A stretch of 43,820 nt of DNA from Brevinematales bacterium (GTDB taxonomy: Bacteria; Spirochaetota; Brevinematia; Brevinematales; JAOACQ01). This document shows, in pieces, positions 8,695 through 16,825 of the stretch. The stretch lies in the NCBI GenBank assembly GCA_020052515.1, contig JAGVOW010000019.1:1-43820 (forward strand), written 5' to 3'. Numbering within the stretch: the stretch's first letter is position 1; every line of letters starts with the position of its first letter. The position numbers and the translations under genes were made by a program. Under the pieces are notes generated by a model. It was given only the letters and a program-made list of their open reading frames with translations, had not been told where the DNA came from and searched no databases.

Positions 8695-8769
8695 TCGGGG
8701 CGAGAAGATTCGAACTTCCGGCCCCCTGCTCCCAAGGCAGGTGCGCTAACCGAACTGCGCTACGCCCCG
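8695..8769 (-). tRNA. tRNA-Pro (anticodon TGG)
   Basis: Acceptor CGGGGCG pairs with CGCCCCG, with discriminator A. Anticodon stem CCTGC/GCAGG encloses loop CTTGGGA. It is the first gene of the tRNA operon. Confidence 0.95.
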
Positions 8770-8805
8770 AAGACAAACAGCCTTTATTGTCTTAATAAGG
8801 TAAAT

Positions 8806-8834
8806 ATTTTAGGGAAAAATTACCAAAATGTCAA
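8806..8834 (-). promoter_or_regulatory. promoter of the tRNA operon
   Basis: On the reverse strand TTGACA (8834-8829) and TAAAAT (8811-8806) are 17 bases apart. They lie about 37 bases upstream of tRNA-Pro, with no other gene between. Confidence 0.8.
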
Positions 8835-8848
8835 ATTTTTAGAAAAAA

Positions 8849-10003
8849 TTAGATAATAAATTGGGTTTCAATTGTATAAATTTCTTCCGGCTTGCTGCCG
8901 GGAAGGCCTCCGTGTTCTTCTGTGAAATAAGCGGCGTTAATAGTCATGAAACCTGTGTTTATCCCAAACCCGGCAGTCAGATAGCCTTTGTAAAGGCCGG
9001 CACGCAATGTTAAAAATTTAAACGCAAAAATTTCTGCTCCCAGTCTGGTTTTTAAGAAAAAATTCTCGGTAAAATCGAAAACATTTGCTAAATCAAAGTA
9101 AAGGGTTAAATCGCTGATAGAATACTGAGGTAAAACATTTTTTATTTTGTAGCTGAAACCAATATCTAAAGAAGGCATATAATAAGTTGCAGATAAGGGC
9201 GGATTTGAAGCGATAGGCTGAAAATTGAGATTGTATTCCTGCCAGCCGAAGGGGGTAGTAAACCAGTCTCTCAAAACGATGCCGAAAGCCCATCTTTCTG
9301 ATTTTAATAAGAGTCCCAGATCAGATCCTATGGCCTGTCCCCACAACAGACCCTTTTTGAAATTCATTAATCCGAGAGTAGAATCAAATAATTCTAAAAC
9401 ACTCATTCTCTGATTTTCATATTTCAAACGGTTAATGTATTTTATGGTAATTCCGCCATAAAGGGAGGAAAACTTTCCCAGGTCAATCAACAGAGGTATT
9501 TTAAAGCCAAACCCAATTAAAATCCCAATATCTAAATAGCTTCCAAAATCAACATAAGGAAGTCCGGAAGTTTGTTGAACAATAGCGGAGGTAGAGAAAT
9601 CATTGTACAATAAAATGCCGATTCCTTCCCACATATAACCCAGGGAAAGCGGGCCGGACAAACCAATATGAACGTCCAGGTTCATCAGTTTTTTCCATTG
9701 AGCGGAGGAAAGCTGAGTAAAGTCATTGTTGTTTTTTGAAAGTGCGGAATAAATATCATAGAAATTGTAAATGCCGAAATTACCGGAAACGCCGGTTTTT
9801 AAGAAGAAAAATCTTGGTTTTTCAGAAAGCGCAAAAGCGGCCGGATTCATAAAAATCATTCCAAATTTGTCATAACTGGTAACTCCGGCTCCGCCTGTAG
9901 CCATAATATCTACCGGGTAAGTGATCTTACGCTCTGAAATACTGAAACTAAGAGAGCAAAATAATAAAAGCCCAGCAATGAAGAATAAAATTTTCCGCAG
10001 CAT
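8849..10003 (-). CDS. outer-membrane beta-barrel protein (PorV/FadL-like)
   Basis: This 384-residue protein starts with a clear Sec signal peptide (MLRKILFFIAGLLLFCSLSF). The mature part is built of alternating amphipathic strands rich in glycine and aromatics. An early MNPAAFAL motif resembles the N-terminal region of PorV/FadL-like barrels, and the last strand ends in an aromatic/hydrophobic residue. It probably sits in the outer membrane; the cargo is unknown. A good AGGAGG precedes the ATG. It lies 43 bases after a TPR lipoprotein gene, with which it probably shares a transcript. The family call is tentative. Confidence 0.6.
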   Translation of the reverse strand: MLRKILFFIAGLLLFCSLSFSISERKITYPVDIMATGGAGVTSYDKFGMIFMNPAAFALSEKPRFFFLKTGVSGNFGIYNFYDIYSALSKNNNDFTQLSSAQWKKLMNLDVHIGLSGPLSLGYMWEGIGILLYNDFSTSAIVQQTSGLPYVDFGSYLDIGILIGFGFKIPLLIDLGKFSSLYGGITIKYINRLKYENQRMSVLELFDSTLGLMNFKKGLLWGQAIGSDLGLLLKSERWAFGIVLRDWFTTPFGWQEYNLNFQPIASNPPLSATYYMPSLDIGFSYKIKNVLPQYSISDLTLYFDLANVFDFTENFFLKTRLGAEIFAFKFLTLRAGLYKGYLTAGFGINTGFMTINAAYFTEEHGGLPGSKPEEIYTIETQFII

Positions 10004-10046
10004 TTTTCCTCCTGATGAGTTAAAACTGTCTCTAGGTTTCAGCGTC

Positions 10047-11024
10047 TCATAAATTACTCGCTCTGCCGTAATAGTTCGTCAAGGCGCCGTAGCTATTTGT
10101 AAAGTCCGGTATAATATTGGTAATATCATTAGGGTTGGTAATTCCCTCCTGATAAAGCTGATTGGTAAAAACGGTGTAATTATTAGTAAACAGATTGGTG
10201 ATCAAATTATAATTGCCCACTCCGAAAGTATTTGTCAGATTCAGGTGTTGAAAGTTGCTGAATATACTGTCTATGCCGCTGCCGAAGCCGCTAATCGGCG
10301 TTATTATCCCTTGCAGCATAGCTTTTGCCTCAGTAGTAACCAGGGCGTTGTTTACATACTCTAAACTAACAAGAGAATTTGTAAAAGCGGTATAATACCC
10401 CTGTTTTTTAGAATTCAAAGTGTTCACAGCTCCCAGCAAAGAGATCATACTATTAGTCATACCGGATATCCTTTCGGTTAAAGTAAAATCATTGCTGATG
10501 ATTAACAGGTCGTTTGTATCCAGTTCTATATTCCTGTCATTGTCAGTATCCGCAAGGATAAAAAGAGAAGAAAAGGTATTAAAGATATAAAAATTCAGAT
10601 TGATATTTACGTCGTTATAGGGTATTACGCCGTCTGCTGATTTTCCTATGATAGTGTAGAGATGTGTAGATAAATAAGAGCTTACATCAAATAAGGTGTT
10701 TATATTCAGGGAAGTATAAGCGGAAGAAAGAAGAACGGTCATCATACTGATGAAAGGTATTCTCATGTAGAGATAAGAAGTAGAAGCCCCTTCAATTGCC
10801 CGGGAATTGTTCGGCTGTTTTTCCATGGCTTTAGAATAAGCTTTAAAAGCGTTGGTATAATCCAGATTAACAAGATACTGGTCACCCAGAGCGACTAATG
10901 TAAGAGTGTCTTCTACGCCGTCAGGATTTGTGGGCGAAAAAATAGAAAACACATTAACCCCGCAGGAAGAAAAAAAAAGCAGAAAACCAAGAAGAAAACA
11001 TTTGTTCAGGGTTTTTAAAAACAT
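10047..11024 (-). CDS. TPR-containing lipoprotein
   Basis: The 325-residue product has a signal peptide ending in a lipobox-like LFFSSC, so it is probably lipidated at Cys21. Residues around 40-75 (ALGDQYLVNLDYTNAFKAYS and on) form one or two tetratricopeptide-like helices. The remainder is rich in Asn, Thr and Ser, and contains TDNDRNIELDTNDL, which could be a calcium-binding loop or a simple acidic segment. GGGGG precedes the ATG. It sits upstream of the barrel gene, so the two may work together at the outer membrane. No named family was recognised. Confidence 0.6.
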   Translation of the reverse strand: MFLKTLNKCFLLGFLLFFSSCGVNVFSIFSPTNPDGVEDTLTLVALGDQYLVNLDYTNAFKAYSKAMEKQPNNSRAIEGASTSYLYMRIPFISMMTVLLSSAYTSLNINTLFDVSSYLSTHLYTIIGKSADGVIPYNDVNINLNFYIFNTFSSLFILADTDNDRNIELDTNDLLIISNDFTLTERISGMTNSMISLLGAVNTLNSKKQGYYTAFTNSLVSLEYVNNALVTTEAKAMLQGIITPISGFGSGIDSIFSNFQHLNLTNTFGVGNYNLITNLFTNNYTVFTNQLYQEGITNPNDITNIIPDFTNSYGALTNYYGRASNL

Positions 11025-11047
11025 TTTACCCCCTTTGTTCCCTATAT

Positions 11048-11078
11048 ATTATACGATATTTTCAAATACTTTGTGCAA
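11048..11078 (-). promoter_or_regulatory. possible promoter of the TPR lipoprotein gene
   Basis: On the reverse strand TTGCAC (11078-11073) and a perfect TATAAT (11053-11048) are 19 bases apart. The spacing is longer than ideal. Confidence 0.4.
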
Positions 11079-11189
11079 TTTTCAAAAAATAGGGGCTAAA
11101 AATGTGCAATACTTTAAAATCTATTTTAAAATAGAACGTTATAAAAATAAAGTTTTTTATGAAAAGATAGGAAAATAATGGAAAGTTAA

Positions 11190-11927
11190 ATGAAACTTAT
11201 TATTATCAGCGATATCCATTCAAACCTGGAAGCACTAAAGGGGTTTTTGAGGTTTTCTGAAGCCACCTTTCAGAAAAATGATTTTGAGATGGTTTGTCTT
11301 GGGGATATTGTTGGTTATGGGCCTTATCCTTCGGAATGTTTGGAGTTTGTGAGAGATAAATGCGAAGCAGTAGTTCGCGGCAACCATGAAAGAATGGTTC
11401 TTAATGTAGGCAATAGAAAAAATGCGAGTTCTTTGGCCAGAAAAGCCATTGAATGGACGGAAGGGCATTTGTTGGAAAGCCAGAAAGAATACCTTTGCTC
11501 TTTGCCGGAAGAAGCCGTTTTAGAAAGCGGTGTTTTATTAACCCATGGATCGCCGCTTGATCCTGATGAATATGTTTTTAAGCGTTCTAACGCCATAAAG
11601 GTAATAGAAGAACTCAGAAGGAGAGATATTTCCTTGTGTTTCTTCGGCCACACGCATTTGCCGGGAATTTTTGATGAAAAGGGAGCCTTTTTTTACCAGA
11701 ACGAATGGGAATTTTTTCTGGAACCGGGGAGTCATTATCTCATTAACCCCGGAAGTATAGGCCAGCCCAGGGATGGGAATAATAAAGGAAGTTTTTGTGA
11801 ATACGATTCTGTGAAGAATAGCGTGGTATTTCATCGTTTTACTTACGATATCCACAAAACAGCCGAAAGTTTGGCTGAAAGAGGTCTTCCTTCGGAGCTT
11901 GGAGAAAGATTGTTTTACGGAATATAG
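11190..11927 (+). CDS. calcineurin-like metallophosphoesterase
   Basis: The 245-residue protein shows the full set of metal-binding motifs: DIHSN (near residue 8), GDIVGYGPYP, GNHE, a later THGSP and GHTHLP. It ends with NPGSIGQPRDG. This order matches the YfcE/MJ0936-like group of small phosphoesterases, which hydrolyse phosphodiesters or phosphoproteins in the cytoplasm. It starts a rightward run leading 21 bases later into fliJ. That placement may only be shared transcription, but a role in signalling at the flagellum cannot be excluded. Confidence 0.85.
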   Translation: MKLIIISDIHSNLEALKGFLRFSEATFQKNDFEMVCLGDIVGYGPYPSECLEFVRDKCEAVVRGNHERMVLNVGNRKNASSLARKAIEWTEGHLLESQKEYLCSLPEEAVLESGVLLTHGSPLDPDEYVFKRSNAIKVIEELRRRDISLCFFGHTHLPGIFDEKGAFFYQNEWEFFLEPGSHYLINPGSIGQPRDGNNKGSFCEYDSVKNSVVFHRFTYDIHKTAESLAERGLPSELGERLFYGI

Positions 11928-11948
11928 TTTAAAGCGCAGAGGTTTTTT

Positions 11949-12413
11949 GTGAAGAAGTTTGAATTTAAACTTCAGAAACTTTTAGAAATCCGGCAGAAGA
12001 AAGAGGACCAGGAAAGAATAGAATTGGGCAAGGCAAGCGGTGCCTATCAGTATGAATTGGGCAAAAAACAAAAGATATTGGATAATATAAAAAAAATTCG
12101 CCGGAACTTAAGCTCTGAGCAAAAAGAACGGAGTCTATTTCAGTTGCAGTCTTATGACCTATTGATTCGCCATTCGGATGATGCCATTACTAAGCTGGAA
12201 GTGGTGATTGAGGAAAAAAGGCTGATAATGCAGGAACATATGGATCGTTATGCAGAGCTTAGAAAAGATAGAAAGGTAGTGGAAACTTTAAAGGGAAAAG
12301 CCAGAAAACGTTACGAAGAAGAAATAGCGAAAGAGGAACAAAAAGATCTGGATGAAATGGGAAAGAATCTCTATCTAAAAAATAAAGAGGTAGAGTTAAA
12401 TTCCGAAAATTAA
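11949..12413 (+). CDS. fliJ: flagellar export chaperone FliJ
   Basis: This 154-residue protein is almost wholly charged helical coiled coil. It begins FEFKLQKLLEIRQKKEDQER, the typical N-terminus of FliJ (FlbA in Borrelia). FliJ works with the FliI/FliH ATPase complex in flagellar type III export. The start is GTG with CAGAGG upstream. It is followed 26 bases later by a lytic transglycosylase gene and then an FlbB-like gene. fliH and fliI, usually just upstream, are absent here and replaced by a phosphoesterase gene. Confidence 0.85.
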   Translation: MKKFEFKLQKLLEIRQKKEDQERIELGKASGAYQYELGKKQKILDNIKKIRRNLSSEQKERSLFQLQSYDLLIRHSDDAITKLEVVIEEKRLIMQEHMDRYAELRKDRKVVETLKGKARKRYEEEIAKEEQKDLDEMGKNLYLKNKEVELNSEN

Positions 12414-12439
12414 AATAGAGGTTGACCTGGAGGGGAATT

Positions 12440-13150
12440 ATGATAGAGGGAATTTCCGGTGTTTTTGGCCGTATTAATGAGATTCATCAGCGGGTAGAAG
12501 AGATCCGTGGATTGGGGAAAAACCCGGTCATTCATTCTTTACAGCCGAATTCTAAAACGGAAGAGAAAGAAAATTCTTCTGGAGAACCTAAGTTTAGCGA
12601 AGTTCTAAAAGAAGTATTAAAAGAAAACGGACAGCTTCCCGGACAGGAGAATCTGACTTCTTCAGAATTGAATAAAGTCAATACTCTTATTGGATCAAAC
12701 AAGGAATCAAAAGAATTATTAGAAGCTTTGTATAAAAAACTTTATTCTAAAGAAAAGTCGAAGGATATTTCGGAAACAATTAAAAGTGCCGCCGAGGCTA
12801 CAGGCCTGGATGCGTCTTTGATAAAAGCGGTGATTGCGCAGGAATCCGAGTTTAATAAAAACGCGACATCTTCTAAAGGAGCGATGGGTTTAATGCAGTT
12901 GATGCCGAAAACCGCGGAAATTCTAGGTGTAGATGATCCTTATGATGTAGAGGAGAATGTGCTGGGCGGTGCCCGCTATTTGAAAATGCTGATGAATAAA
13001 TATAATAATGACTTAAATTTGTCTTTAGCGGCTTACAATGCCGGTCCAAACGCGGTTGATAAATACGGAAGTGTTCCGCCTTATGAAGAAACACAAGATT
13101 ATGTTTCAAAAGTACTAAAATATTACAACGAATTCAAAAATTTTGAATAA
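12440..13150 (+). CDS. lytic transglycosylase (SLT domain), flagellar operon
   Basis: The C-terminal half is a Slt70-type transglycosylase domain. The catalytic Glu135 is in IAQESEF, and GAMGLMQLMPKTA and LAAYNAGP are the usual motifs. It would cut peptidoglycan, plausibly to let the periplasmic rod through. The N-terminal 100 residues are polar, with an amphipathic start (MIEGISGVFGRINEIHQRVE), and there is no Sec signal peptide. This suggests export by the flagellar system, as with FlgJ. I chose ATG at 12440 because GGAGGGG lies just before it; a longer frame from TTG at 12422 has no such site. Confidence 0.87.
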   Translation: MIEGISGVFGRINEIHQRVEEIRGLGKNPVIHSLQPNSKTEEKENSSGEPKFSEVLKEVLKENGQLPGQENLTSSELNKVNTLIGSNKESKELLEALYKKLYSKEKSKDISETIKSAAEATGLDASLIKAVIAQESEFNKNATSSKGAMGLMQLMPKTAEILGVDDPYDVEENVLGGARYLKMLMNKYNNDLNLSLAAYNAGPNAVDKYGSVPPYEETQDYVSKVLKYYNEFKNFE

Positions 13151-13164
13151 AAGGATTTGGATTT

Positions 13165-13746
13165 ATGAATAGAAATAGACGAATTTTTTTACTTCTAGCG
13201 ATTAATCTGGCGCTGGCTATCATCGCGCTTTATATTCTGGATATGATGCAAATTATTGATTATAAACAGATTTTGGGCCGTATTCCTTTTCTACGTCAGA
13301 CTTACGCAGTTAAAATTGAAGACCGGTATTTGCTAGAAAGATCGGAATTAGATAAAAAATGGCAAGTTTTGGATGAAAAAAGCAGAAATTTTCTGCAGGA
13401 CAAGAAAAAACTGGAAGAAGACGCGAGGAATGTTTCTATTGAAAAAGAGAATATAGAAAAAGAAAAAGAAAATGTGAAGAATATGATTGATACTTTCGAG
13501 AAAATGAAAGCCGAGAAAGAAGCCTATGAAAACAGAGTGGACAAGGTGGCTGAGCAGATTGAAAATATGGATCCGAAATTTGCGGTAAGAATCCTGGAAA
13601 AACAGGACGATCTTTTGATTGTTGATATATTGAAAAAAATAGATGCCAGAGCGTTGGATAAAGGCGGCGGATCCACAGTGCCTTATCTGCTTCAACTAAT
13701 GGATCCCGAACAATCAGCGCGTATTCAGAGGAAAATGCTTGAGTAG
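13165..13746 (+). CDS. flbB: FlbB/MotE-like membrane coiled-coil protein
   Basis: The 193-residue protein has one N-terminal membrane segment (about 8-27), then a charged coiled coil (55-130). A C-terminal MgtE-N-like helical repeat follows, with ENMDPKFAVRILEKQ and MDPEQSARIQRKM. This layout matches MotE of other bacteria and FlbB, the spirochaete collar protein at the stator ring. Borrelia has flbB directly after the fliJ homologue, the same direction as here apart from the inserted transglycosylase. The gene stops 2 bases from a convergent nuclease gene. The symbol is by similarity of layout and context. Confidence 0.7.
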   Translation: MNRNRRIFLLLAINLALAIIALYILDMMQIIDYKQILGRIPFLRQTYAVKIEDRYLLERSELDKKWQVLDEKSRNFLQDKKKLEEDARNVSIEKENIEKEKENVKNMIDTFEKMKAEKEAYENRVDKVAEQIENMDPKFAVRILEKQDDLLIVDILKKIDARALDKGGGSTVPYLLQLMDPEQSARIQRKMLE

Positions 13747-13748
13747 GG

Positions 13749-14315
13749 TTATTCGTTTAAAACTTTCCAGATAACGGACTTCCTTGCCTTTGCTTCTTCT
13801 TCCGCCTTTGAGAAAAGGATTTTTTCTGGCTGGGGAACATAGCCTAAAAAATAAGCGCGGGCGTATCCTTCTTTTACCATTTCTAAATTGATGTTCTTCC
13901 CTTCATCATAAACAAGAGCCAGTAGCCGGCCATATTTATCCCTTTCTTTCCCTTCCCATGTTTCCAATGTGATTTTTGATTGATAAGGCAACAAGCTCTT
14001 TAAATAGTTAGCTGCTCTTTTGCCCAGTTCGATCATATCTTTTTTCTTTACATAAATTCCGTTTTTGTGTAATTTTTCTACATCCCGCATCAATTTTGAA
14101 TTACTCTCGCTTTCCATTGCATCGATAAACAGTAGCCGTACTTTTTCTGTTTTGTTATCGAATCGTACTACGATAGTGTCCCCATCTACAGCGCGTACCA
14201 CAATGGCTTCCTTCTGTTTCTTGACATGCGGCAGGTAATGCAAGGCGAGAAGGACATTGGCGCTGAATAATAAAAGAAGCAAAATAGCGGAAGTAAGGAA
14301 ATTTTTAATAGCCAT
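13749..14315 (-). CDS. staphylococcal nuclease-like (SNase) protein
   Basis: A single N-terminal membrane or signal segment (about 5-27) is followed by an SNase fold. Residues seen are VDGDT (metal site), VRLLFIDAMESE (catalytic Arg and nearby Asp/Glu) and RDKYGRLLALVY (second catalytic Arg). The 188-residue protein is therefore a probable calcium-dependent, anchored or secreted thermonuclease. It could degrade external DNA or RNA as nutrient. The 3' end nearly touches the flagellar operon, converging. Confidence 0.85.
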   Translation of the reverse strand: MAIKNFLTSAILLLLLFSANVLLALHYLPHVKKQKEAIVVRAVDGDTIVVRFDNKTEKVRLLFIDAMESESNSKLMRDVEKLHKNGIYVKKKDMIELGKRAANYLKSLLPYQSKITLETWEGKERDKYGRLLALVYDEGKNINLEMVKEGYARAYFLGYVPQPEKILFSKAEEEAKARKSVIWKVLNE

Positions 14316-14359
14316 AATCTTCTCACTTACATATCTTAGTTTTCTTCACTATCGAGAAA

Positions 14360-14398
14360 ATCAGCCCTTGGCCCCTCCCAAGAGCGGAAATGGCTGAT
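14360..14398. repeat. two-step hairpin upstream of ABC ATPase gene
   Basis: ATCAGCC (14360-14366) pairs with GGCTGAT (14392-14398). Inside it CTTGG (14367-14371) pairs with CCAAG (14378-14382). It lies between the divergent nuclease and ABC ATPase genes. It has no T run and is not a recognised riboswitch. It may be a decayed repeat of the hairpin type. Confidence 0.45.
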
Positions 14399-14470
14399 CG
14401 ACTATTATAACTTTTTTATAGGAAAAGTCAAAAAGGATAACTCTTTACTAAAAATAAAGAAGAGGAAATG

Positions 14471-14498
14471 TTGACCTATTTTTTTTTCTTGTTAAAAT
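14471..14498 (+). promoter_or_regulatory. promoter of ABC ATPase gene
   Basis: TTGACC (14471-14476) and TAAAAT (14493-14498) are 16 bases apart. They lie about 60 bases upstream of the ATG, which has AGGAGG before it. Confidence 0.75.
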
Positions 14499-14561
14499 AA
14501 ATAATTACAAAATTAATAAAATGGGGTTTTTAGGTTTTCAAAAAAATATTAGGAGGATACA

Positions 14562-15668
14562 ATGGCTGAAGTGGTCTTTAAGCATGTGACTAAGGTTTAT
14601 GAAGGAGGTTTTGTCGCGGTCCAGGACTTCAACTTGGAAATCAAAGACAAAGAATTTGTCGTCATTGTCGGGCCGTCCGGTTGTGGTAAGTCGACATCCC
14701 TGCGTATGATCGCGGGATTGGAAGATATTACCGATGGTGAAATTTATATTGACAACGTGCTGATCAATAAAAAGCCCCCTAAGGATAGGGATATCGCGAT
14801 GGTGTTCCAGAATTATGCTCTTTATCCTCATATGACAGTCGAAGAAAACATGTCTTTTGGCCTTCGTTTGAGAAATTTTCCTAAAGCGGAAATCAAACAA
14901 AGAGTGAACGAGGCAGCGACGATTCTTAGTTTAACAGACTATCTGAACAAAAAACCGAAAGTGCTTTCCGGAGGTCAGAGGCAAAGAGTAGCAATAGGAA
15001 GAGTCATTACCAGAAAACCAAAAGTATTTTTGTTTGATGAACCTCTTTCCAATCTGGACGCAAAACTGAGAATACAGATGAGAGCTGAGCTGATTAAGAT
15101 TCACGCGAAACTCAAAGTGACATCTATTTATGTCACCCATGACCAGCTGGAAGCTATGACTATGGGTGATAAGATGGTGGTGATGAACAACAAGCTGATT
15201 CAGCAGATTGGCTCGCCTATGGAAGTTTACCGCAATCCTATTAACAAGTTTGTTGCGGGCTTCATTGGCAGTCCTCCGATGAATTTCTTTGAGATTACCA
15301 TTGCTGAAAAGGCTGGATCCATCTGGGCTGATGCGAAAGATTTTCAGTTGAAAATACCGGCGTCCTATATGGAAAAACTCAGGCCTTATATCGGCAAACC
15401 AGTAACTTTTGGAATTCGTCCGGAAGATATTTATGACCGAAGCGTTTATCTTGGTCAGGTGGACAATAATACTGCTATCGCTAATGTGGAAATACTGGAA
15501 ATGCTTGGTTCTGAGGAATTTGTTTACTTTGCTACGCCAAATTTCTCTTTTACCGCGAAGTATGACCCATCTATTGTAATGCACATTGGTGACACAAACA
15601 AAGAAGTGATTTTTGATATGAAGAACGCTCATTTCTTTGACATTGAAACGGAAATGTCCATTGTTTGA
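14562..15668 (+). CDS. sugar ABC transporter ATPase, MsmK/UgpC/MalK type
   Basis: This 368-residue cytoplasmic ATPase has Walker A GPSGCGKST (37-45), Q-loop VFQNYALYPHMTV, signature LSGGQRQRVAIGR, Walker B VFLFDEPLSNLDAKLR and switch His in YVTHDQLEA. A C-terminal TOBE-type regulatory part begins near FIGSPPMNFF. These are hallmarks of the CUT1 carbohydrate importer ATPases. No permease or binding-protein gene is near. The gene has its own promoter and terminator, so it is an orphan. It may serve several sugar permeases, as MsmK does in streptococci. The exact substrate is unknown. Confidence 0.93.
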   Translation: MAEVVFKHVTKVYEGGFVAVQDFNLEIKDKEFVVIVGPSGCGKSTSLRMIAGLEDITDGEIYIDNVLINKKPPKDRDIAMVFQNYALYPHMTVEENMSFGLRLRNFPKAEIKQRVNEAATILSLTDYLNKKPKVLSGGQRQRVAIGRVITRKPKVFLFDEPLSNLDAKLRIQMRAELIKIHAKLKVTSIYVTHDQLEAMTMGDKMVVMNNKLIQQIGSPMEVYRNPINKFVAGFIGSPPMNFFEITIAEKAGSIWADAKDFQLKIPASYMEKLRPYIGKPVTFGIRPEDIYDRSVYLGQVDNNTAIANVEILEMLGSEEFVYFATPNFSFTAKYDPSIVMHIGDTNKEVIFDMKNAHFFDIETEMSIV

Positions 15669-15690
15669 GAAAAGATAAATTGTTATACGC

Positions 15691-15751
15691 CCCTCACCAT
15701 TTTGTAGAGACGTACAGCCGTACGTCTCTACAAAATGGTGAGGGTTTTTTT
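15691..15751 (+). terminator. palindromic repeat (GTAGAGAC family, copy A) acting as terminator
   Basis: Two perfect 25-base arms (15691-15715 and 15720-15744) flank the loop AGCC. Seven T follow at 15745-15751. It lies 22 bases after the ABC ATPase stop codon. The arms share CCCTCACC and GTAGAGAC/GTCTCTAC with two copies inside rnpB, so it is both a member of a repeat family and a likely intrinsic terminator. Confidence 0.85.
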
Positions 15752-15835
15752 ATGGTTTCCTTTCTTTATAGCAGAAATGTTTATGGTGCGGCATTTATTT
15801 TCCGAAAATAGATAAGGGTAGTTTTGGAGTATTCC

Positions 15836-16819
15836 ATGCGGAAAATAAAGCTTTTTCTATCGATTTTCTATTTCCTTCATTTATTTCAAAACATTTTTCC
15901 CATTGAGCATATTGTTCAGAAAGGGGAAACAGTGTGGAGCATTTCGAAAAATTATCATATTAAAACAGATGATATTTTGAAGATCAACGAAATGATAGAA
16001 AATAATTTACTGTCAGGCCAAAAATTGAAAATACCTGACAGCATTATGGATTATCCAGTAAAACGTGGACAGAATCTGACAAAAGTAGCGGAAGAAAATT
16101 CTTCAGAAGTACAAATCATTATTATTTATAACAATCTGGCGACAGAAATGATTCGGGAAGGCCAGGTGTTGAAAATTCCTGTGTTTAAAAATCCCTCAAT
16201 GAATTTAGAAAAATCTAAAGAGAAACCCCTTGTAAAAGACAAAGATATTTTTGTTTACAAGATAAAAAAGGGCGATACTCTGGGTTCTATTTGTAAATAC
16301 TATCAGGTTTCTGTTGAAGTAGTTATGAAATATAATAAAAAGAAGAATTCCCAAATTTTTGCTGGTGAGAAGTTAATGATTCCCCGGAGAGAACAGTCTA
16401 TTCAGGCGTTAGAACAAGATTTTGTGGTTTATGAGAATAGAAACTTTCCAATTGAAAAAAATAATATTCAATCGGTTCATATCAGCGGAAGGGGTGTTGC
16501 TGTTTATTTGTTTACCCCCTGCGTTGTACAAAGTATAAAAAGCGGAGTGGTCGAATATATCGGTGAGTTAAAATCCTATAAAAATGTTGCTATTGTTCGT
16601 TATCAGGGCGAAGAAAGGGCGATTTACGGCTTTCTGAACCGAATAGCGGTAAAGCAAGGAGATAAAATAAAACAGGGCCAGCCTATTGGATACGCGGATA
16701 AAATCTCTTTTTTAGGGCATGTAGAGCTCTATTTTGAATTGAGAAGGGGGAAGAAAAACCTGGATATTCTGGATATTTACCCTTTCTTAAAAAGCCCACA
16801 ATATCTGGCAAAAAAATAA
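15836..16819 (+). CDS. LysM-repeat protein with degenerate M23 domain
   Basis: After a signal peptide (MRKIKLFLSIFYFLHLFQNI) come three LysM repeats: HIVQKGETVWSISKNYHI, YPVKRGQNLTKVAEENS and YKIKKGDTLGSICKYYQV. These bind peptidoglycan. The C-terminal 110 residues align with M23/LytM endopeptidases (GVVEYIGELKSYKNVAIVRY, RIAVKQGDKIKQGQPIG). However, the metal-binding histidines are lost: GRGVAV replaces HxGxD and VELYFELRR replaces HLHFE. It is therefore probably a non-catalytic activator or scaffold like EnvC or NlpD. ATG at 15836 has GGAG 6 bases upstream and is preferred to TTG at 15824. Confidence 0.85.
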   Translation: MRKIKLFLSIFYFLHLFQNIFPIEHIVQKGETVWSISKNYHIKTDDILKINEMIENNLLSGQKLKIPDSIMDYPVKRGQNLTKVAEENSSEVQIIIIYNNLATEMIREGQVLKIPVFKNPSMNLEKSKEKPLVKDKDIFVYKIKKGDTLGSICKYYQVSVEVVMKYNKKKNSQIFAGEKLMIPRREQSIQALEQDFVVYENRNFPIEKNNIQSVHISGRGVAVYLFTPCVVQSIKSGVVEYIGELKSYKNVAIVRYQGEERAIYGFLNRIAVKQGDKIKQGQPIGYADKISFLGHVELYFELRRGKKNLDILDIYPFLKSPQYLAKK

Positions 16820-16825
16820 AAGCAG

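Noticed and set aside
14316-14561. Riboswitch before the ABC ATPase gene
   Set aside because: The hairpin at 14360-14398 lies upstream of the promoter, so it is not in the transcript leader.
14931-15632. 233-residue frame antisense to the ABC ATPase gene
   Set aside because: It has no ribosome site and no recognisable domain. The + frame has every ABC motif.
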